27,497 nt of DNA from Candidatus Thorarchaeota archaeon (GCA_018238825.1 JABCSP010000005.1:1-27497); one strand, 5' to 3'; counted from the stretch's first letter, positions 16,397 through 24,723 are shown. The notes: generated by a model from the letters alone, not told the origin. Program-made: numbers and translations.

Positions 16397-17212
16397 ATGG
16401 GTGTAATCGATGGTTGCGCCGGAGACTGCCGACCCAGAGTCGGTGTATATGCATTGACATCATGTTACGGATGTCAACTCAAATTAGCAACAGTCAGTAA
16501 AATTATGGAGATTGCCGATACTGTGAGCTTTGAGAGCTTCTACATGCTATCAAGCGCGAGCAAGATGCCCGCTGATGTTGATGTGGCATTTGTTGAAGGA
16601 TCAGTTTCTACAGAGAAGGATCTTGAGGAACTCTTTGAGATTAGAAAACATTCTCGAATCCTTGTTGCACTTGGAGCTTGTTCTGTAAATGGCGGTGTTC
16701 AAAGTTGGTCTGAGGGAGAGATGAATCATGACCAGCTCCATGCAATAGTATATGGTGAAGAGAAGATTGGCATGAAGAGTCTTCAGGCAACACCAATCTC
16801 AAAACACGTTGAGGTAGATTACTACTTGCCTGGTTGCCCACCTGAAGAAGATGAGATAATGTATTTCATCTCTGCATTTCTTTTTGGGACCTTCCCAGAA
16901 CCCAAAGACTATCCTGTTTGTGCTGAATGCAGACTTGCGGGCAATCCATGTATTCTAATCGAGCGAGGTGAACCATGCTTGGGACCAGTTACAACAGCTG
17001 GTTGCAAAGCACGATGCATCACCTTCAATGTACCATGTATTGGTTGTCGAGGTCCTGTACCTCATAACACCGCATGGTTCGATTCATTGGCGATGACCTT
17101 CAAGGAAAAAGGAATTTCGGAAGAACTGGTTCGTCATCGATTCAGGATATTTGGAGCTCATAATCCTGATCTCGAACCAATGTTGGATAAGATCTACAAA
17201 GGTGGCAAGTGA
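16397..17212 (+). CDS. hydD: Group 3b hydrogenase small (delta) subunit
   Basis: A 271-residue small subunit carrying the Fe-S chain from the NiFe site. The proximal cluster ligands are read as C23 and C26 (SCYGCQLK), C95 (GACSVNGG) and C147 (PGCPPEEDE). The region from 175 to 217 is rich in cysteines (CAEC, NPC, EPC, AGC, ARC, CIGC) and would bind medial and distal clusters. There is no twin-arginine signal, so the enzyme is cytoplasmic. An additional CAGDC near the N-terminus (C7, C11) is unusual. It overlaps the hydA start by one base. Confidence 0.9.
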   Translation: MGVIDGCAGDCRPRVGVYALTSCYGCQLKLATVSKIMEIADTVSFESFYMLSSASKMPADVDVAFVEGSVSTEKDLEELFEIRKHSRILVALGACSVNGGVQSWSEGEMNHDQLHAIVYGEEKIGMKSLQATPISKHVEVDYYLPGCPPEEDEIMYFISAFLFGTFPEPKDYPVCAECRLAGNPCILIERGEPCLGPVTTAGCKARCITFNVPCIGCRGPVPHNTAWFDSLAMTFKEKGISEELVRHRFRIFGAHNPDLEPMLDKIYKGGK

Positions 17213-18549
17213 TGTCAGAGTCTAAAAAGAGTAAACCAACTAAGAAGAAGATTACCCGTCCAATTAGTATAGATCATATTGCGCGCATAGAAGGAAAAGC
17301 CGGCATCGAAGTACACCATGATGGAAAGAATGTACAAGTTTCTCATGTAAATATCTTTGAGGGGCCCAGATACTTTGAAGCAATAACACTCGGTAAACCA
17401 ATTGAAGAAGCCACTGCTGTATTTCCACGTGTCTGTTCATTCTGCGCTGCAGCACACAAAATAACTGGAGTACAAGCTGCTGAGAAGGCAATAGGTCTTC
17501 ACCCAACAGGACAGACAGTTTCACTACGTGAACTTCTCTATATTGGTGATTTCATTGAGAGTCATGCTCTTCATCTATTCCTTCTAGCTTTTCCAGACTT
17601 TTTAGGATATCCTGATGCTTTCTCTATGGGAAAAGATCATCCTGCTATTCTATCTGCAGGAATGGCCATGAAGGATATTGGTGCAGATATTCAGACCATT
17701 ATTGGTTCAAGATATATTCACCAAGAAAATGCATTGATTGGTGGATTTGGAAAACTACCTACAACGAAGAATCTGGAAAAATTGAAGAAACAGCTTGTTG
17801 GGATAAGAAACGAAGCTGAACAAGCTTTAGAAACCCTTGTGAGCTATCGAAACTGGCCTGAGGTAGATGCTGAAAGAATGCATCTAGCTTTGGAACCATA
17901 TGATGGAACCTACACTATGCTTGGTAATATGGTTCATGCTTCTGACGGAAGCAAGTTCAAGGTAGATGCCTACAAGATGCGTATCAAAGAAAGTGTTGTA
18001 GAGCATTCCTTTGCAAAACACAGTCATTACAAAGACAAACCATTCATGACGGGCGCATTATCAAGATACGTTCTTTTTGGTAAAAACATGACTGGAAGAG
18101 CAAAGGAGCTTGGTGATATGTACATAGAACATCTGGATGCTAACAATCCAATGTCAAACAACTTCGCTCAAGCTATTGAAATTGTACACTATGTCCATCG
18201 TGCCGAAGAAATAATTCACAACCTTCTAGATTCCTACAAGCCTCTCGAAAAACGCATCATTCCTCAAATCACTAAAGCTGGAACTGGTGTATCAATGACT
18301 GAAGCCCCGCGCGGGATGTTGGCTTATACAATCAGTGTTGACAAAAAAGGGAGAGTCAAAGGTGCTGACATCATAACTCCTACTGCAATGTTCCTGCCCA
18401 TCCTTGAAGATGATTTACGGAGGATGTCAGAAGGTATGCTTCAACAAGGAATCAAGGATGCAAAAATTATTGGACCAAAATTAGAAACCGTCGTCAGGTC
18501 CTACGATCCTTGTGTATCCTGTAGTGTACATATTTCAGAAATAAAGTAA
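17212..18549 (+). CDS. hydA: Group 3b hydrogenase large (alpha) subunit
   Basis: A 445-residue catalytic subunit. The nickel ligands are present: RVCSFC (C75, C78) near the N-terminus and DPCVSCSVH (C434, C437) at the end. Only five residues, ISEIK, follow the histidine at the usual cleavage point; group 3b subunits are known to have very short tails, so this is not a truncation. ATG 17212 overlaps the hydD stop (TGATG), with AAAGGTGG just upstream. A GTG at 17209 is also in frame but less likely. With the other Hyd subunits it would interconvert H2 and NAD(P)H. Maturation genes (hyp) are not in the window. Confidence 0.92.
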   Translation: MSESKKSKPTKKKITRPISIDHIARIEGKAGIEVHHDGKNVQVSHVNIFEGPRYFEAITLGKPIEEATAVFPRVCSFCAAAHKITGVQAAEKAIGLHPTGQTVSLRELLYIGDFIESHALHLFLLAFPDFLGYPDAFSMGKDHPAILSAGMAMKDIGADIQTIIGSRYIHQENALIGGFGKLPTTKNLEKLKKQLVGIRNEAEQALETLVSYRNWPEVDAERMHLALEPYDGTYTMLGNMVHASDGSKFKVDAYKMRIKESVVEHSFAKHSHYKDKPFMTGALSRYVLFGKNMTGRAKELGDMYIEHLDANNPMSNNFAQAIEIVHYVHRAEEIIHNLLDSYKPLEKRIIPQITKAGTGVSMTEAPRGMLAYTISVDKKGRVKGADIITPTAMFLPILEDDLRRMSEGMLQQGIKDAKIIGPKLETVVRSYDPCVSCSVHISEIK

Positions 18550-18608
18550 AGGCAGAAGGAAATTTACCTAATCCGTTACCTATTTCCGTAGATTGATTTG
18601 GTTTTTAC

Positions 18609-19547
18609 ATGGTGTTAGCCTTACAATCGATTGTTGATACAACTATACAGTTTGGTCTGTTTTACGGTTTCATACTCATTGGTTATCTTCTAGCTAAATT
18701 ATCAGGCAAAGGTAAAGAGGTAAGCCACTATCTCAATCTACTCCTGATTAACATCCTCATTCCTATTCTTTTCATTTACACCCTACTCACTGCTTCTCCC
18801 GATGCAATGACAGAGCTTCCACTTATTATTGCAATAGCAGTCCTTGTTCATCTGTTAGGCCCTGCATTGATGTATCTTCATCTCAAAAGACGCGATTATG
18901 ATAACTCTACAAAGGGTGTCTTTTACATCTGTGTCACCTTCAACAATGCATTGTTCATCCCCCTTCCTCTCGTTCTCATGTTTATTGGATCTGTTGGATT
19001 ACCAATCGTCATCATCTTCTCCCTTACACAGATGATCTTGCTTGCTACACTGGGCTCATTCATGGGTGCGGTATTTGGTGGTGAGAATGGGGGATATAGA
19101 AACGTCACAAAAGATGCATTAACATTTCCACCATTCATCGCTGCAATAATAGCTGTGATTCTTTTCATTGCCAATTTCCAGATGCCTGATAATATCGCCT
19201 ACTATTTCTCATTTACAGGACCTGTTACAACTTACCTAGCACTGATTGCGGTTGGGCTTGGTATTGGAGTACGCTTCTCTCTAGTTGAGATTCGCGCAGC
19301 TTTGGAGGTGGTGGGAATTAGGCAATTCATCATACCAATCATCGTTATTCCAATAATTATATTCTCAGGACTATCTCACTTACCTGCTTCAATACTTATT
19401 CTGGAAGCATTGATGCCTCCAGCAGTCTTGACTGTAATATATGCTAAAAGTTTCAAACTTGACTCTGAGAAAGCTTCTACTATTGTTACTGTTGGAACAC
19501 TGCTTCTTCTCCCAATCATACCTTTCCTTCCATTTCTCTTGAGTTAG
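18609..19547 (+). CDS. AEC-family permease (auxin efflux carrier-like)
   Basis: A 312-residue integral membrane protein with about ten hydrophobic segments arranged as two similar halves, as in the AEC/bile-acid transporter group. The first segment (FGLFYGFILIGYLLAKLSGKG) and the pattern around NALFIPLPLVLMF fit this family, as does the terminal PPAVLTVIYAKSF. The substrate is unknown; organic acids are typical in prokaryotes. It is separated from hydA by 59 bp with no clear terminator, so it may be read through from the hydrogenase operon, though a functional link is not evident. Confidence 0.7.
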   Translation: MVLALQSIVDTTIQFGLFYGFILIGYLLAKLSGKGKEVSHYLNLLLINILIPILFIYTLLTASPDAMTELPLIIAIAVLVHLLGPALMYLHLKRRDYDNSTKGVFYICVTFNNALFIPLPLVLMFIGSVGLPIVIIFSLTQMILLATLGSFMGAVFGGENGGYRNVTKDALTFPPFIAAIIAVILFIANFQMPDNIAYYFSFTGPVTTYLALIAVGLGIGVRFSLVEIRAALEVVGIRQFIIPIIVIPIIIFSGLSHLPASILILEALMPPAVLTVIYAKSFKLDSEKASTIVTVGTLLLLPIIPFLPFLLS

Positions 19548-19611
19548 TTATCTGTCCAATCTGAATGCATATATCCGGTACAAGGGGAAGGCATAACGAG
19601 TTGAGCATATT

Positions 19612-19926
19612 TTGAGTAAGCGTGAATCAACAAGCGACCCTGCTGATATCAAAGAATCACTTGATGATTTGGTACACAAGTTGGACCAAGGTAAATCATC
19701 GAGTTCAAGCTGGAGTGATTCAATAGGTGCCAATAAAGAAGAGTGGGAACAACTCAAGATTAAGATTCAAGAACGCCAGAGAGCGTTAAAACAACTTGTG
19801 ACCGATAAGAAAGCAGGTCTTGTAGGTATCGCCGAATTTGAAACACGATATCGAAAACTGCAGGATGAACTTACTGAACTTGAAACAATTGTATACAACA
19901 TGAAACTTGGCACTGATGTTAAGTAG
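19612..19926 (+). CDS. Small coiled-coil protein of unknown function
   Basis: A 104-residue, highly charged protein. Residues 1-40 are Ser-rich and probably disordered. Residues about 42-98 form a likely helical hairpin or coiled coil (WEQLKIKIQERQRALKQL, then EFETRYRKLQDELTELETIV). It has no cysteines and no membrane segment. The start is taken as TTG 19612. A TATA-like stretch CATATATCC lies at 19568-19576. It ends five bases before the convergent metal-binding protein gene. No family recognised. Confidence 0.55.
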   Translation: MSKRESTSDPADIKESLDDLVHKLDQGKSSSSSWSDSIGANKEEWEQLKIKIQERQRALKQLVTDKKAGLVGIAEFETRYRKLQDELTELETIVYNMKLGTDVK

Positions 19927-19931
19927 AATTC

Positions 19932-20996
19932 TTACTCTGCTCTAGCTCTTTGAATCAAGAGAACTGCTTCAATTATAGCAATGAATCCTAAAACTAGTGA
20001 AAGAGAGAGTAGGCCGATGTTTATAGTCTGATCCCCAATACTTCCAGACCTACCTTCTATCCCAGACACTAACGCGCCAAGGTTGAATGTCATCATCGAG
20101 AAATAATCGGCATTGGGATAGAAGACAGTCTTCCACCAGATGAGCGTACCTCCATTGTCTGCTTGAAGCTGGTATGCATACTCTCCACCAGTCTGGAATT
20201 GAGCTACGTCAGAGCCTAGGATTAGCTGAACCGATCCATTTCGTAAAGATGTCTGTACTTCCAGTAACTGTGCTCCTGATATTGTAAGTTCTCCAACTTG
20301 AAGAATTGCATCAATTTGAATTCCAAACGCCTCTGCAACGTATGCTTCAGGAGGCGAAACGACTATTGCACGTAATTGTGAGAATTCATGTATCTCATCG
20401 AGTTCAGTTATCAGAGATTGGAGATCCTCCATCTTTTCCTCGAAACTAGCGAAATTTGCATTCCAGGTGTCCGTCAGGGTAGAATTCAATGTTGATAGTG
20501 CAACACGAGTTACATTCGCTATTGCTAGCGCATTTTTTGGCAATAACCAGAATGCATGCGGATTTCCTTCATGATCATGTTCTTCTGTTTCCTCTACATC
20601 GCCACCTGGCATTGGAGAGAATTGTGCTCCGTAATCTTCGTAGTTTTCCCATGCATTTTCATCGTGGAATGCTATAAATGGCGTAGAGGTTTCTTTTGCT
20701 AGGTCCTTCTCCCATTCGAAATGACCCGTGAATACTAGTAGGTCTGCTGCATCCACCATAGCAATTATCTCCGGATCTACAGTAAATGCGTGAGGTTCTG
20801 TTTCTTGCTCCAAAATTATTGATATACTGATCAGATTTCCTCCGACCTCATTAACTATACCTGCTAGGGAAGCTACAGATACTACCACATTGTGAACCGG
20901 TTGAACCTGTGCTTGAACTTCCACAGTCACACCACTCATGATGAGGGGTAGTAATAGCAATGCTATTGGGATTAGAACGGCTCTTTTTCTATTCAC
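19932..20996 (-). CDS. ZnuA-like metal ABC transporter binding protein, membrane-anchored
   Basis: A 354-residue extracytoplasmic binding protein of the cluster 9 (ZnuA/MntC) type. A signal peptide covers about residues 1-29 and a C-terminal membrane segment about 325-347 anchors it. Two of the usual histidine ligands are visible, H69 (EPHAFTVDPE) and H147 (NPHAFWLLP), with a short acidic, His-containing loop before the latter (EETEEHDHEG). The third position, normally a histidine in a motif such as HDAFGY, reads SPPEAYVAEAFG (214-225) and has no histidine. This points to altered metal specificity. GTG 20996 is preceded by GGTGAG. It is divergent from the NikR-like regulator and the ATPase and permease genes that complete the transporter. 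Confidence 0.8.
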   Translation of the reverse strand: MNRKRAVLIPIALLLLPLIMSGVTVEVQAQVQPVHNVVVSVASLAGIVNEVGGNLISISIILEQETEPHAFTVDPEIIAMVDAADLLVFTGHFEWEKDLAKETSTPFIAFHDENAWENYEDYGAQFSPMPGGDVEETEEHDHEGNPHAFWLLPKNALAIANVTRVALSTLNSTLTDTWNANFASFEEKMEDLQSLITELDEIHEFSQLRAIVVSPPEAYVAEAFGIQIDAILQVGELTISGAQLLEVQTSLRNGSVQLILGSDVAQFQTGGEYAYQLQADNGGTLIWWKTVFYPNADYFSMMTFNLGALVSGIEGRSGSIGDQTINIGLLSLSLVLGFIAIIEAVLLIQRARAE

Positions 20997-21044
20997 TTAA
21001 TCTCACCAGAACCTCAAACGGTCGAAACACTCAACCAAGTAAAC

Positions 21045-21069
21045 TCCTTAAAAAATAAGTTATTAAGGA
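21045..21069. promoter_or_regulatory. Inverted repeat in the NikR/binding-protein intergenic region
   Basis: TCCTTAA and TTAAGGA form 7-bp arms around 11 bases, with two more pairs inside after one mismatch. The site overlaps AT-rich DNA that could be the TATA region for both divergent genes, so it is a candidate operator for the NikR-like protein. The sequence differs from the E. coli NikR consensus. Confidence 0.4.
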
Positions 21070-21100
21070 TTGTGAAATAGTTACTAACTTAGAAATACTG

Positions 21101-21511
21101 GTGGTGCTGAGAATACCAATTGTTGCTGTATCGATGACGGACAGAGATCTCGAAGAGTTAGAGTTCCTTCAAAAGAAAGGGGAATTTTCAAACAGGTCTG
21201 AGGTTGTAAGACACGCTTTACAGTCCCTGATGTCAGAACATCGAAAAATGGAGCTTGTTAAGGGATTAATTACAGTAGTAATCACTGCAGTCTACTACAA
21301 GAAAGGTCAAGGGCACAATATCAGCACTGTTCAGCATGAATATCGCGAATTCATAGCAGCCACCATTCATGCACACACTACTGAAGGTAATTGTACAGAA
21401 GTCATGATTCTGACCGCTGATGCAGAAAAAGTTCGTGATTTCCTCAAGAAGCTACGTTCTCAGAAGAAAGTGATGAAAGTTGACATTAGTCTTGTTGGAG
21501 GTGGGAAGTGA
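21101..21511 (+). CDS. nikR: NikR-like metal-responsive transcription regulator
   Basis: A 136-residue regulator with an N-terminal ribbon-helix-helix domain (MTDRDLEELEFLQKKGEFSNRSEVVRHALQSL is the core, read in parts) and a C-terminal ACT-like metal-sensing domain. All four ligands of NikR can be matched: His in VQHEY, the two His of IHAHT, and Cys in GNCTEV. The start is taken as GTG 21101; the next GTG codon is also possible. It sits at the head of the ABC ATPase and permease genes and divergent from the binding protein, which suggests that it represses this importer when nickel or a similar metal is plentiful. Confidence 0.82.
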   Translation: MVLRIPIVAVSMTDRDLEELEFLQKKGEFSNRSEVVRHALQSLMSEHRKMELVKGLITVVITAVYYKKGQGHNISTVQHEYREFIAATIHAHTTEGNCTEVMILTADAEKVRDFLKKLRSQKKVMKVDISLVGGGK

Positions 21512-22320
21512 TGACTGCAACAGCAACGCCCCTTATTGAAGCACATGACTTGGCTGTGCGCTATCCGAATGGTGCGCTAGCACTTCATCATGTATCCTTT
21601 GAAATCAAATCCCCAAGTTTCATGGCTATTATAGGTCCAAATGGTTCAGGAAAATCCACTTTGGTCAAGACCGCTCTTGGACTCATAAAACCTTCTCGAG
21701 GTACAATCAAGGTAATGGGGTACGATTCACAGAAAAAATCAGGGAAGATTCGAAAGCAAGTTAGATATGTTCCACAACGAGACCGTATCGATCTCACAGT
21801 GCCAATGAAAGTGAAGGATATTGTCTTGATGGGTCGATTGCTTAAGAAACTCCCACCAAGATTTGCCACCTCAAAAGACATTGCAGCTGCAAAAGATGCA
21901 CTACAACAGGTGAATATGGAAGATCTATGGGAACGACCATTTCCTGAACTCTCAGGAGGTCAAAGACAGAGAGTCTTAGTTGCTAGAGCCCTAGCAAGTG
22001 AGGGGTCAATTCTCGTTCTTGATGAGCCATTATCGGGAACAGATGTGGAGAGTCAGAATCTCATCGTGAACGCTTTGAGAAGATATCACAAGGAAAATGA
22101 TGTGAGCATAATCATGATTACTCATGACTTGAACCCGATTCATACACTCGTTGAAGATGTTCTTCTTTTGAAGAACACAGTAATTGGAATTGGTGAACCT
22201 TGCAGCATAATGGACCCTGAACTAATCAAGAAGGTCTATGGCCCCACTGCAAAGGTTGTGGAACACTCTGGTCACCGCTACTGCATGACCCACGACTCAG
22301 GACTTGATCGCCATGATTGA
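21511..22320 (+). CDS. Metal ABC transporter ATPase (ZnuC-like)
   Basis: A 269-residue cytoplasmic ATPase of the metal-uptake ABC family. It has Walker A GPNGSGKST, the signature LSGGQRQRV, Walker B ILVLDEPLSG and the switch histidine in MITHDLNP. The ATG overlaps the nikR stop (TGATG), with GGAGGTGGG directly upstream as a strong ribosome site. It powers the permease encoded by the overlapping next gene. The metal cannot be told from the ATPase; the NikR-like partner favours nickel. Confidence 0.9.
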   Translation: MTATATPLIEAHDLAVRYPNGALALHHVSFEIKSPSFMAIIGPNGSGKSTLVKTALGLIKPSRGTIKVMGYDSQKKSGKIRKQVRYVPQRDRIDLTVPMKVKDIVLMGRLLKKLPPRFATSKDIAAAKDALQQVNMEDLWERPFPELSGGQRQRVLVARALASEGSILVLDEPLSGTDVESQNLIVNALRRYHKENDVSIIMITHDLNPIHTLVEDVLLLKNTVIGIGEPCSIMDPELIKKVYGPTAKVVEHSGHRYCMTHDSGLDRHD

Positions 22321-23257
22321 TATCATTCAGATAATCATTGAGAGTCCATTCCTTCAGAGAGCTTTACTTGCTGCTATTTTGATAGCGATAATTGCAGCTG
22401 CAAGTGGAACTTTCCTAGTATTCAGAGGTCTCTCATTCATGGCTTCTGGAGTTGCTCACGCAGCTCTGGGAGGTACAGCATTGGGAATTTTCTTACAGGA
22501 TTCAGGTTTGGTTCCATGGTTTGACCCAATCCTGGGAGCGCTTCTGTTCAGTGTTCTAGTCGCTGCATTCACTGGCTACGCTGGTGAATCTGGAATCACG
22601 CAGAAGATGGAGGTGGCCGTTGGAGTTTCCTTTGCGCTATCTATGAGTTTTGCAGTCTTTTTGATGTACTACATTCCACCTTACAAAGTACCATTGATAT
22701 GGGGATACTTGATTGGAGATATCCTTCTTCTCAATGATCTGGACATATTCATGTTAGGAAGTACAACATTACTTCTAGCAGTTATTACACTGATGTTCAA
22801 TAAAGAGTTCGTCTATGTCAGTGTTGATATGGAAGGTTCAACTGCTCATGGGATGAATGCTCGCGCGTATCATTACCTGATGCTCATTGTTTCTGCTTTA
22901 GCTATTGCACTAGCAACTAAAGCGGTCGGAGCGATACTTGTCTATGCGATAATGGTAGCACCTGCGGCAGCTTCTAATGAACTAGTAAAATCTGTTCGTG
23001 GTGTTATTTTTGCTGTCTTCCTGATCGCTCTTGTTGCAGAATTAGTTGGGATAGCTGCCTCATTTGTTGTCTTTGTTTCTCCAAGTGCTATTGCAGGTAT
23101 TCTTGCAGCTCTATCCTATATTCTTGCACTTCAGATAAAGCGAGTGAGAGATAGAGTAGATGTTGACATTGATGATCCCGATCTATCACCTGACGATTTG
23201 AAAGAAACATGGAATCACGCAGTGACTCATGAGCATGAAGATGGCCATGAACATTGA
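22313..23257 (+). CDS. Metal ABC transporter permease (ZnuB-like)
   Basis: A 314-residue permease with about eight hydrophobic segments. Family blocks include FLVFRGLSFMASGVAHAALG near the N-terminus and AVGAILVYAIMVAPAAAS in the second half. A histidine-rich tail (THEHEDGHEH) at the C-terminus could bind the metal in the cytoplasm. ATG 22313 overlaps the ATPase end by eight bases and has AGGA ten bases upstream; a TTG at 22304 is in frame but poorly placed. Confidence 0.88.
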   Translation: MIDIIQIIIESPFLQRALLAAILIAIIAAASGTFLVFRGLSFMASGVAHAALGGTALGIFLQDSGLVPWFDPILGALLFSVLVAAFTGYAGESGITQKMEVAVGVSFALSMSFAVFLMYYIPPYKVPLIWGYLIGDILLLNDLDIFMLGSTTLLLAVITLMFNKEFVYVSVDMEGSTAHGMNARAYHYLMLIVSALAIALATKAVGAILVYAIMVAPAAASNELVKSVRGVIFAVFLIALVAELVGIAASFVVFVSPSAIAGILAALSYILALQIKRVRDRVDVDIDDPDLSPDDLKETWNHAVTHEHEDGHEH

Positions 23258-23351
23258 TGAACTGGTTCCTCCTTAGTAACAACAATTAATCTGTCGGTAT
23301 GTTTAAGAGGTAAATGTAAATTCTCGCTTTCCAAGGTCGGTGTGAACAAGA

Positions 23352-23750
23352 GTGAGCGATGATATCCCAGAAAGAAGTGAAACGATACGTTCTGCTGCAA
23401 TTACAATTATACTTGCAATAGTTTTCCTAATTATAGGACTTGCATTTTGGTATTGGTCCACTCCAGATCTCATCGAAACAAGCTTTGTTGGTGCTATCAA
23501 TGAATTCAATCCATATGTAACATTAGTTATTGAAGCACTTGCAATGTTAGGGATGTTCAGTTTCTTATCTGTTACTGTGATTAACCTGAAACTATTTTTC
23601 ACAGGAATCCGAGCTGGATGGATGGAAGTTATCTCAGTATTCATTATCGTAGTTGTCATATCTTATGTCATGTTTGGAGCTGCAGTCTGCGGTGCGACAG
23701 CAGTGCTTTCACTTGGGTTCGTAGTGTACCTTTACTTACTACAAGAGTGA
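23352..23750 (+). CDS. Small membrane protein of unknown function
   Basis: A 132-residue protein that starts at GTG 23352 with a short polar head (MSDDIPERSETIRS). Three hydrophobic segments follow, at about 15-36, 53-76 and 88-128; the last is long and may be two. It shows no recognisable catalytic or metal-binding motif. It lies after the metal permease but is separated by 94 bp. A link to either neighbour is unproven. Confidence 0.5.
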   Translation: MSDDIPERSETIRSAAITIILAIVFLIIGLAFWYWSTPDLIETSFVGAINEFNPYVTLVIEALAMLGMFSFLSVTVINLKLFFTGIRAGWMEVISVFIIVVVISYVMFGAAVCGATAVLSLGFVVYLYLLQE

Positions 23751-23812
23751 TTGTTGCAGAAATATATCTAGCAGCTTTTCCCACCTGCAGATTTTTCTAG
23801 AATATACCAGAA

Positions 23813-23820
23813 GCTTTATG
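23813..23820 (+). promoter_or_regulatory. TATA-like box before the structured leader of psmA
   Basis: GCTTTATG, preceded by purine-rich GAA. Initiation 25-27 bases downstream would fall near 23841-23845, exactly where the first hairpin begins. Confidence 0.35.
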
Positions 23821-23844
23821 AGTCTAGACCAGCGATTTTGGTTT

Positions 23845-23943
23845 AAGCCTGAAGGCATCTGTGCCTATGGCTGAAGTATAGGAGTCTTTACGACCCCTTG
23901 GAACTGTCAGACTAAGCCCACTTCGTGAGGCTCTGACTTCCAA
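23845..23943 (+). ncRNA. Candidate structured RNA or psmA leader with two hairpins
   Basis: Two hairpins can be drawn by eye. The first has AGCC/GGCT closing AGGCA/TGCCT with a TCTG loop (23846-23872). An alternative pairing, CCTAT/ATAGG (23864-23882), would compete with it. The second is a long imperfect stem: TTGGAA/TTCCAA, GTCAG/CTGAC, AGCC/GGCT and CAC/GTG around the loop TTC (23898-23943), with bulges only of CT, ACTA and A. There is no tRNA, SRP or RNase P signature, and the C/D box order does not fit. It could be a separate RNA or a 5' leader of the proteasome operon. Confidence 0.4.
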
Positions 23944-23962
23944 AGAGTTCTGATGATTTCTT

Positions 23963-23968
23963 GGAGGA
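23963..23968 (+). promoter_or_regulatory. Strong ribosome site that fixes the psmA start
   Basis: GGAGGA lies seven bases before ATG 23976. An in-frame TTG at 23961 would overlap this site and is therefore not used. Confidence 0.7.
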
Positions 23969-23975
23969 ATACATT

Positions 23976-24710
23976 ATGTTTGGGATTTCTGGACAGGGCT
24001 ATGATATGAGTACAAGCATCTTTAGCCCAGATGGAAGAATATTCGCTGCAGAGTATGCAAAGAAAGCAGTCGAGCTTGGAGAAACCTCGATTGGTATTCT
24101 TGTTGATGAGGGAATTATCTTACTTGCAGAAAAGCGAGTTCAGCCTTTGCAAGAACCTGATAGTGTTGAGAAGATTTCAAAGGTTGATGACCATGTTGGT
24201 GTCGCTACTGCTGGTTTAATGGCTGATGCTCGGAAACTCATCTATGAGGCTCGTATTAAAGCACAATCCTACTGGTTAACCTATGAGGAATCAGTACCAG
24301 GTGAAGCGGTTGCTGAACATATTTGTGATAAGAAAGCTGAGTTTACACAGGGCGGTGGTGCGCGACCCTATGGTGTTGCGATGATTATTGGGTCTGTTGA
24401 CCATGACTCTAAACCTCGACTCTTTGTTACCGATCCTGTCGGAACATATTGGGGATTCCTTGCAGCAATAATCGGAAAAGGCACTGCAAGAGCTGGAGAA
24501 TATCTTGAGAAGCACTATGCAAGAAACAAGTCACTCTCTGAAGCTATTGAAATTGCCTTAGGAGCACTTCGTGAAGCTAGTGATACAGATTTCACTGCTG
24601 ACAATGTTGAAATCGCGAAAATTCCTTTGGATACAAGAAAATTCCAGAAACTTACACGAACTGAGATTGAGGGATTCATTAAACCCCCAAAACCCAGTAA
24701 GAAGGAATAG
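23976..24710 (+). CDS. psmA: 20S proteasome alpha subunit
   Basis: A 244-residue subunit of the archaeal 20S proteasome outer ring. The N-terminus (YDMSTSIFSPDGRIFAAEYAKKAVE) is the alpha-specific helix and gate region, followed by GETSIGILVDEGIILLAEKR. The catalytic N-terminal threonine of beta subunits is absent, as expected. ATG 23976 is set by the upstream GGAGGA. It heads psmA-SBDS-rrp4-rrp41-rrp42, the classic archaeal proteasome-exosome gene cluster. A structured leader lies upstream. Confidence 0.95.
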   Translation: MFGISGQGYDMSTSIFSPDGRIFAAEYAKKAVELGETSIGILVDEGIILLAEKRVQPLQEPDSVEKISKVDDHVGVATAGLMADARKLIYEARIKAQSYWLTYEESVPGEAVAEHICDKKAEFTQGGGARPYGVAMIIGSVDHDSKPRLFVTDPVGTYWGFLAAIIGKGTARAGEYLEKHYARNKSLSEAIEIALGALREASDTDFTADNVEIAKIPLDTRKFQKLTRTEIEGFIKPPKPSKKE

Positions 24711-24723
24711 GATTTGATATCAT

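Noticed and set aside
17209..18549. Truncated hydrogenase large subunit because only five residues follow the DPCxxCxxH motif.
   Set aside because: Group 3b alpha subunits normally have very short cleaved tails, so this is expected.
23841..23960. A tRNA, C/D box RNA or RNase P RNA in the psmA upstream region.
   Set aside because: No T-loop GGTTCGA, no CCA-type acceptor stem, C and D boxes are in the wrong order, and RNase P consensus blocks are missing.
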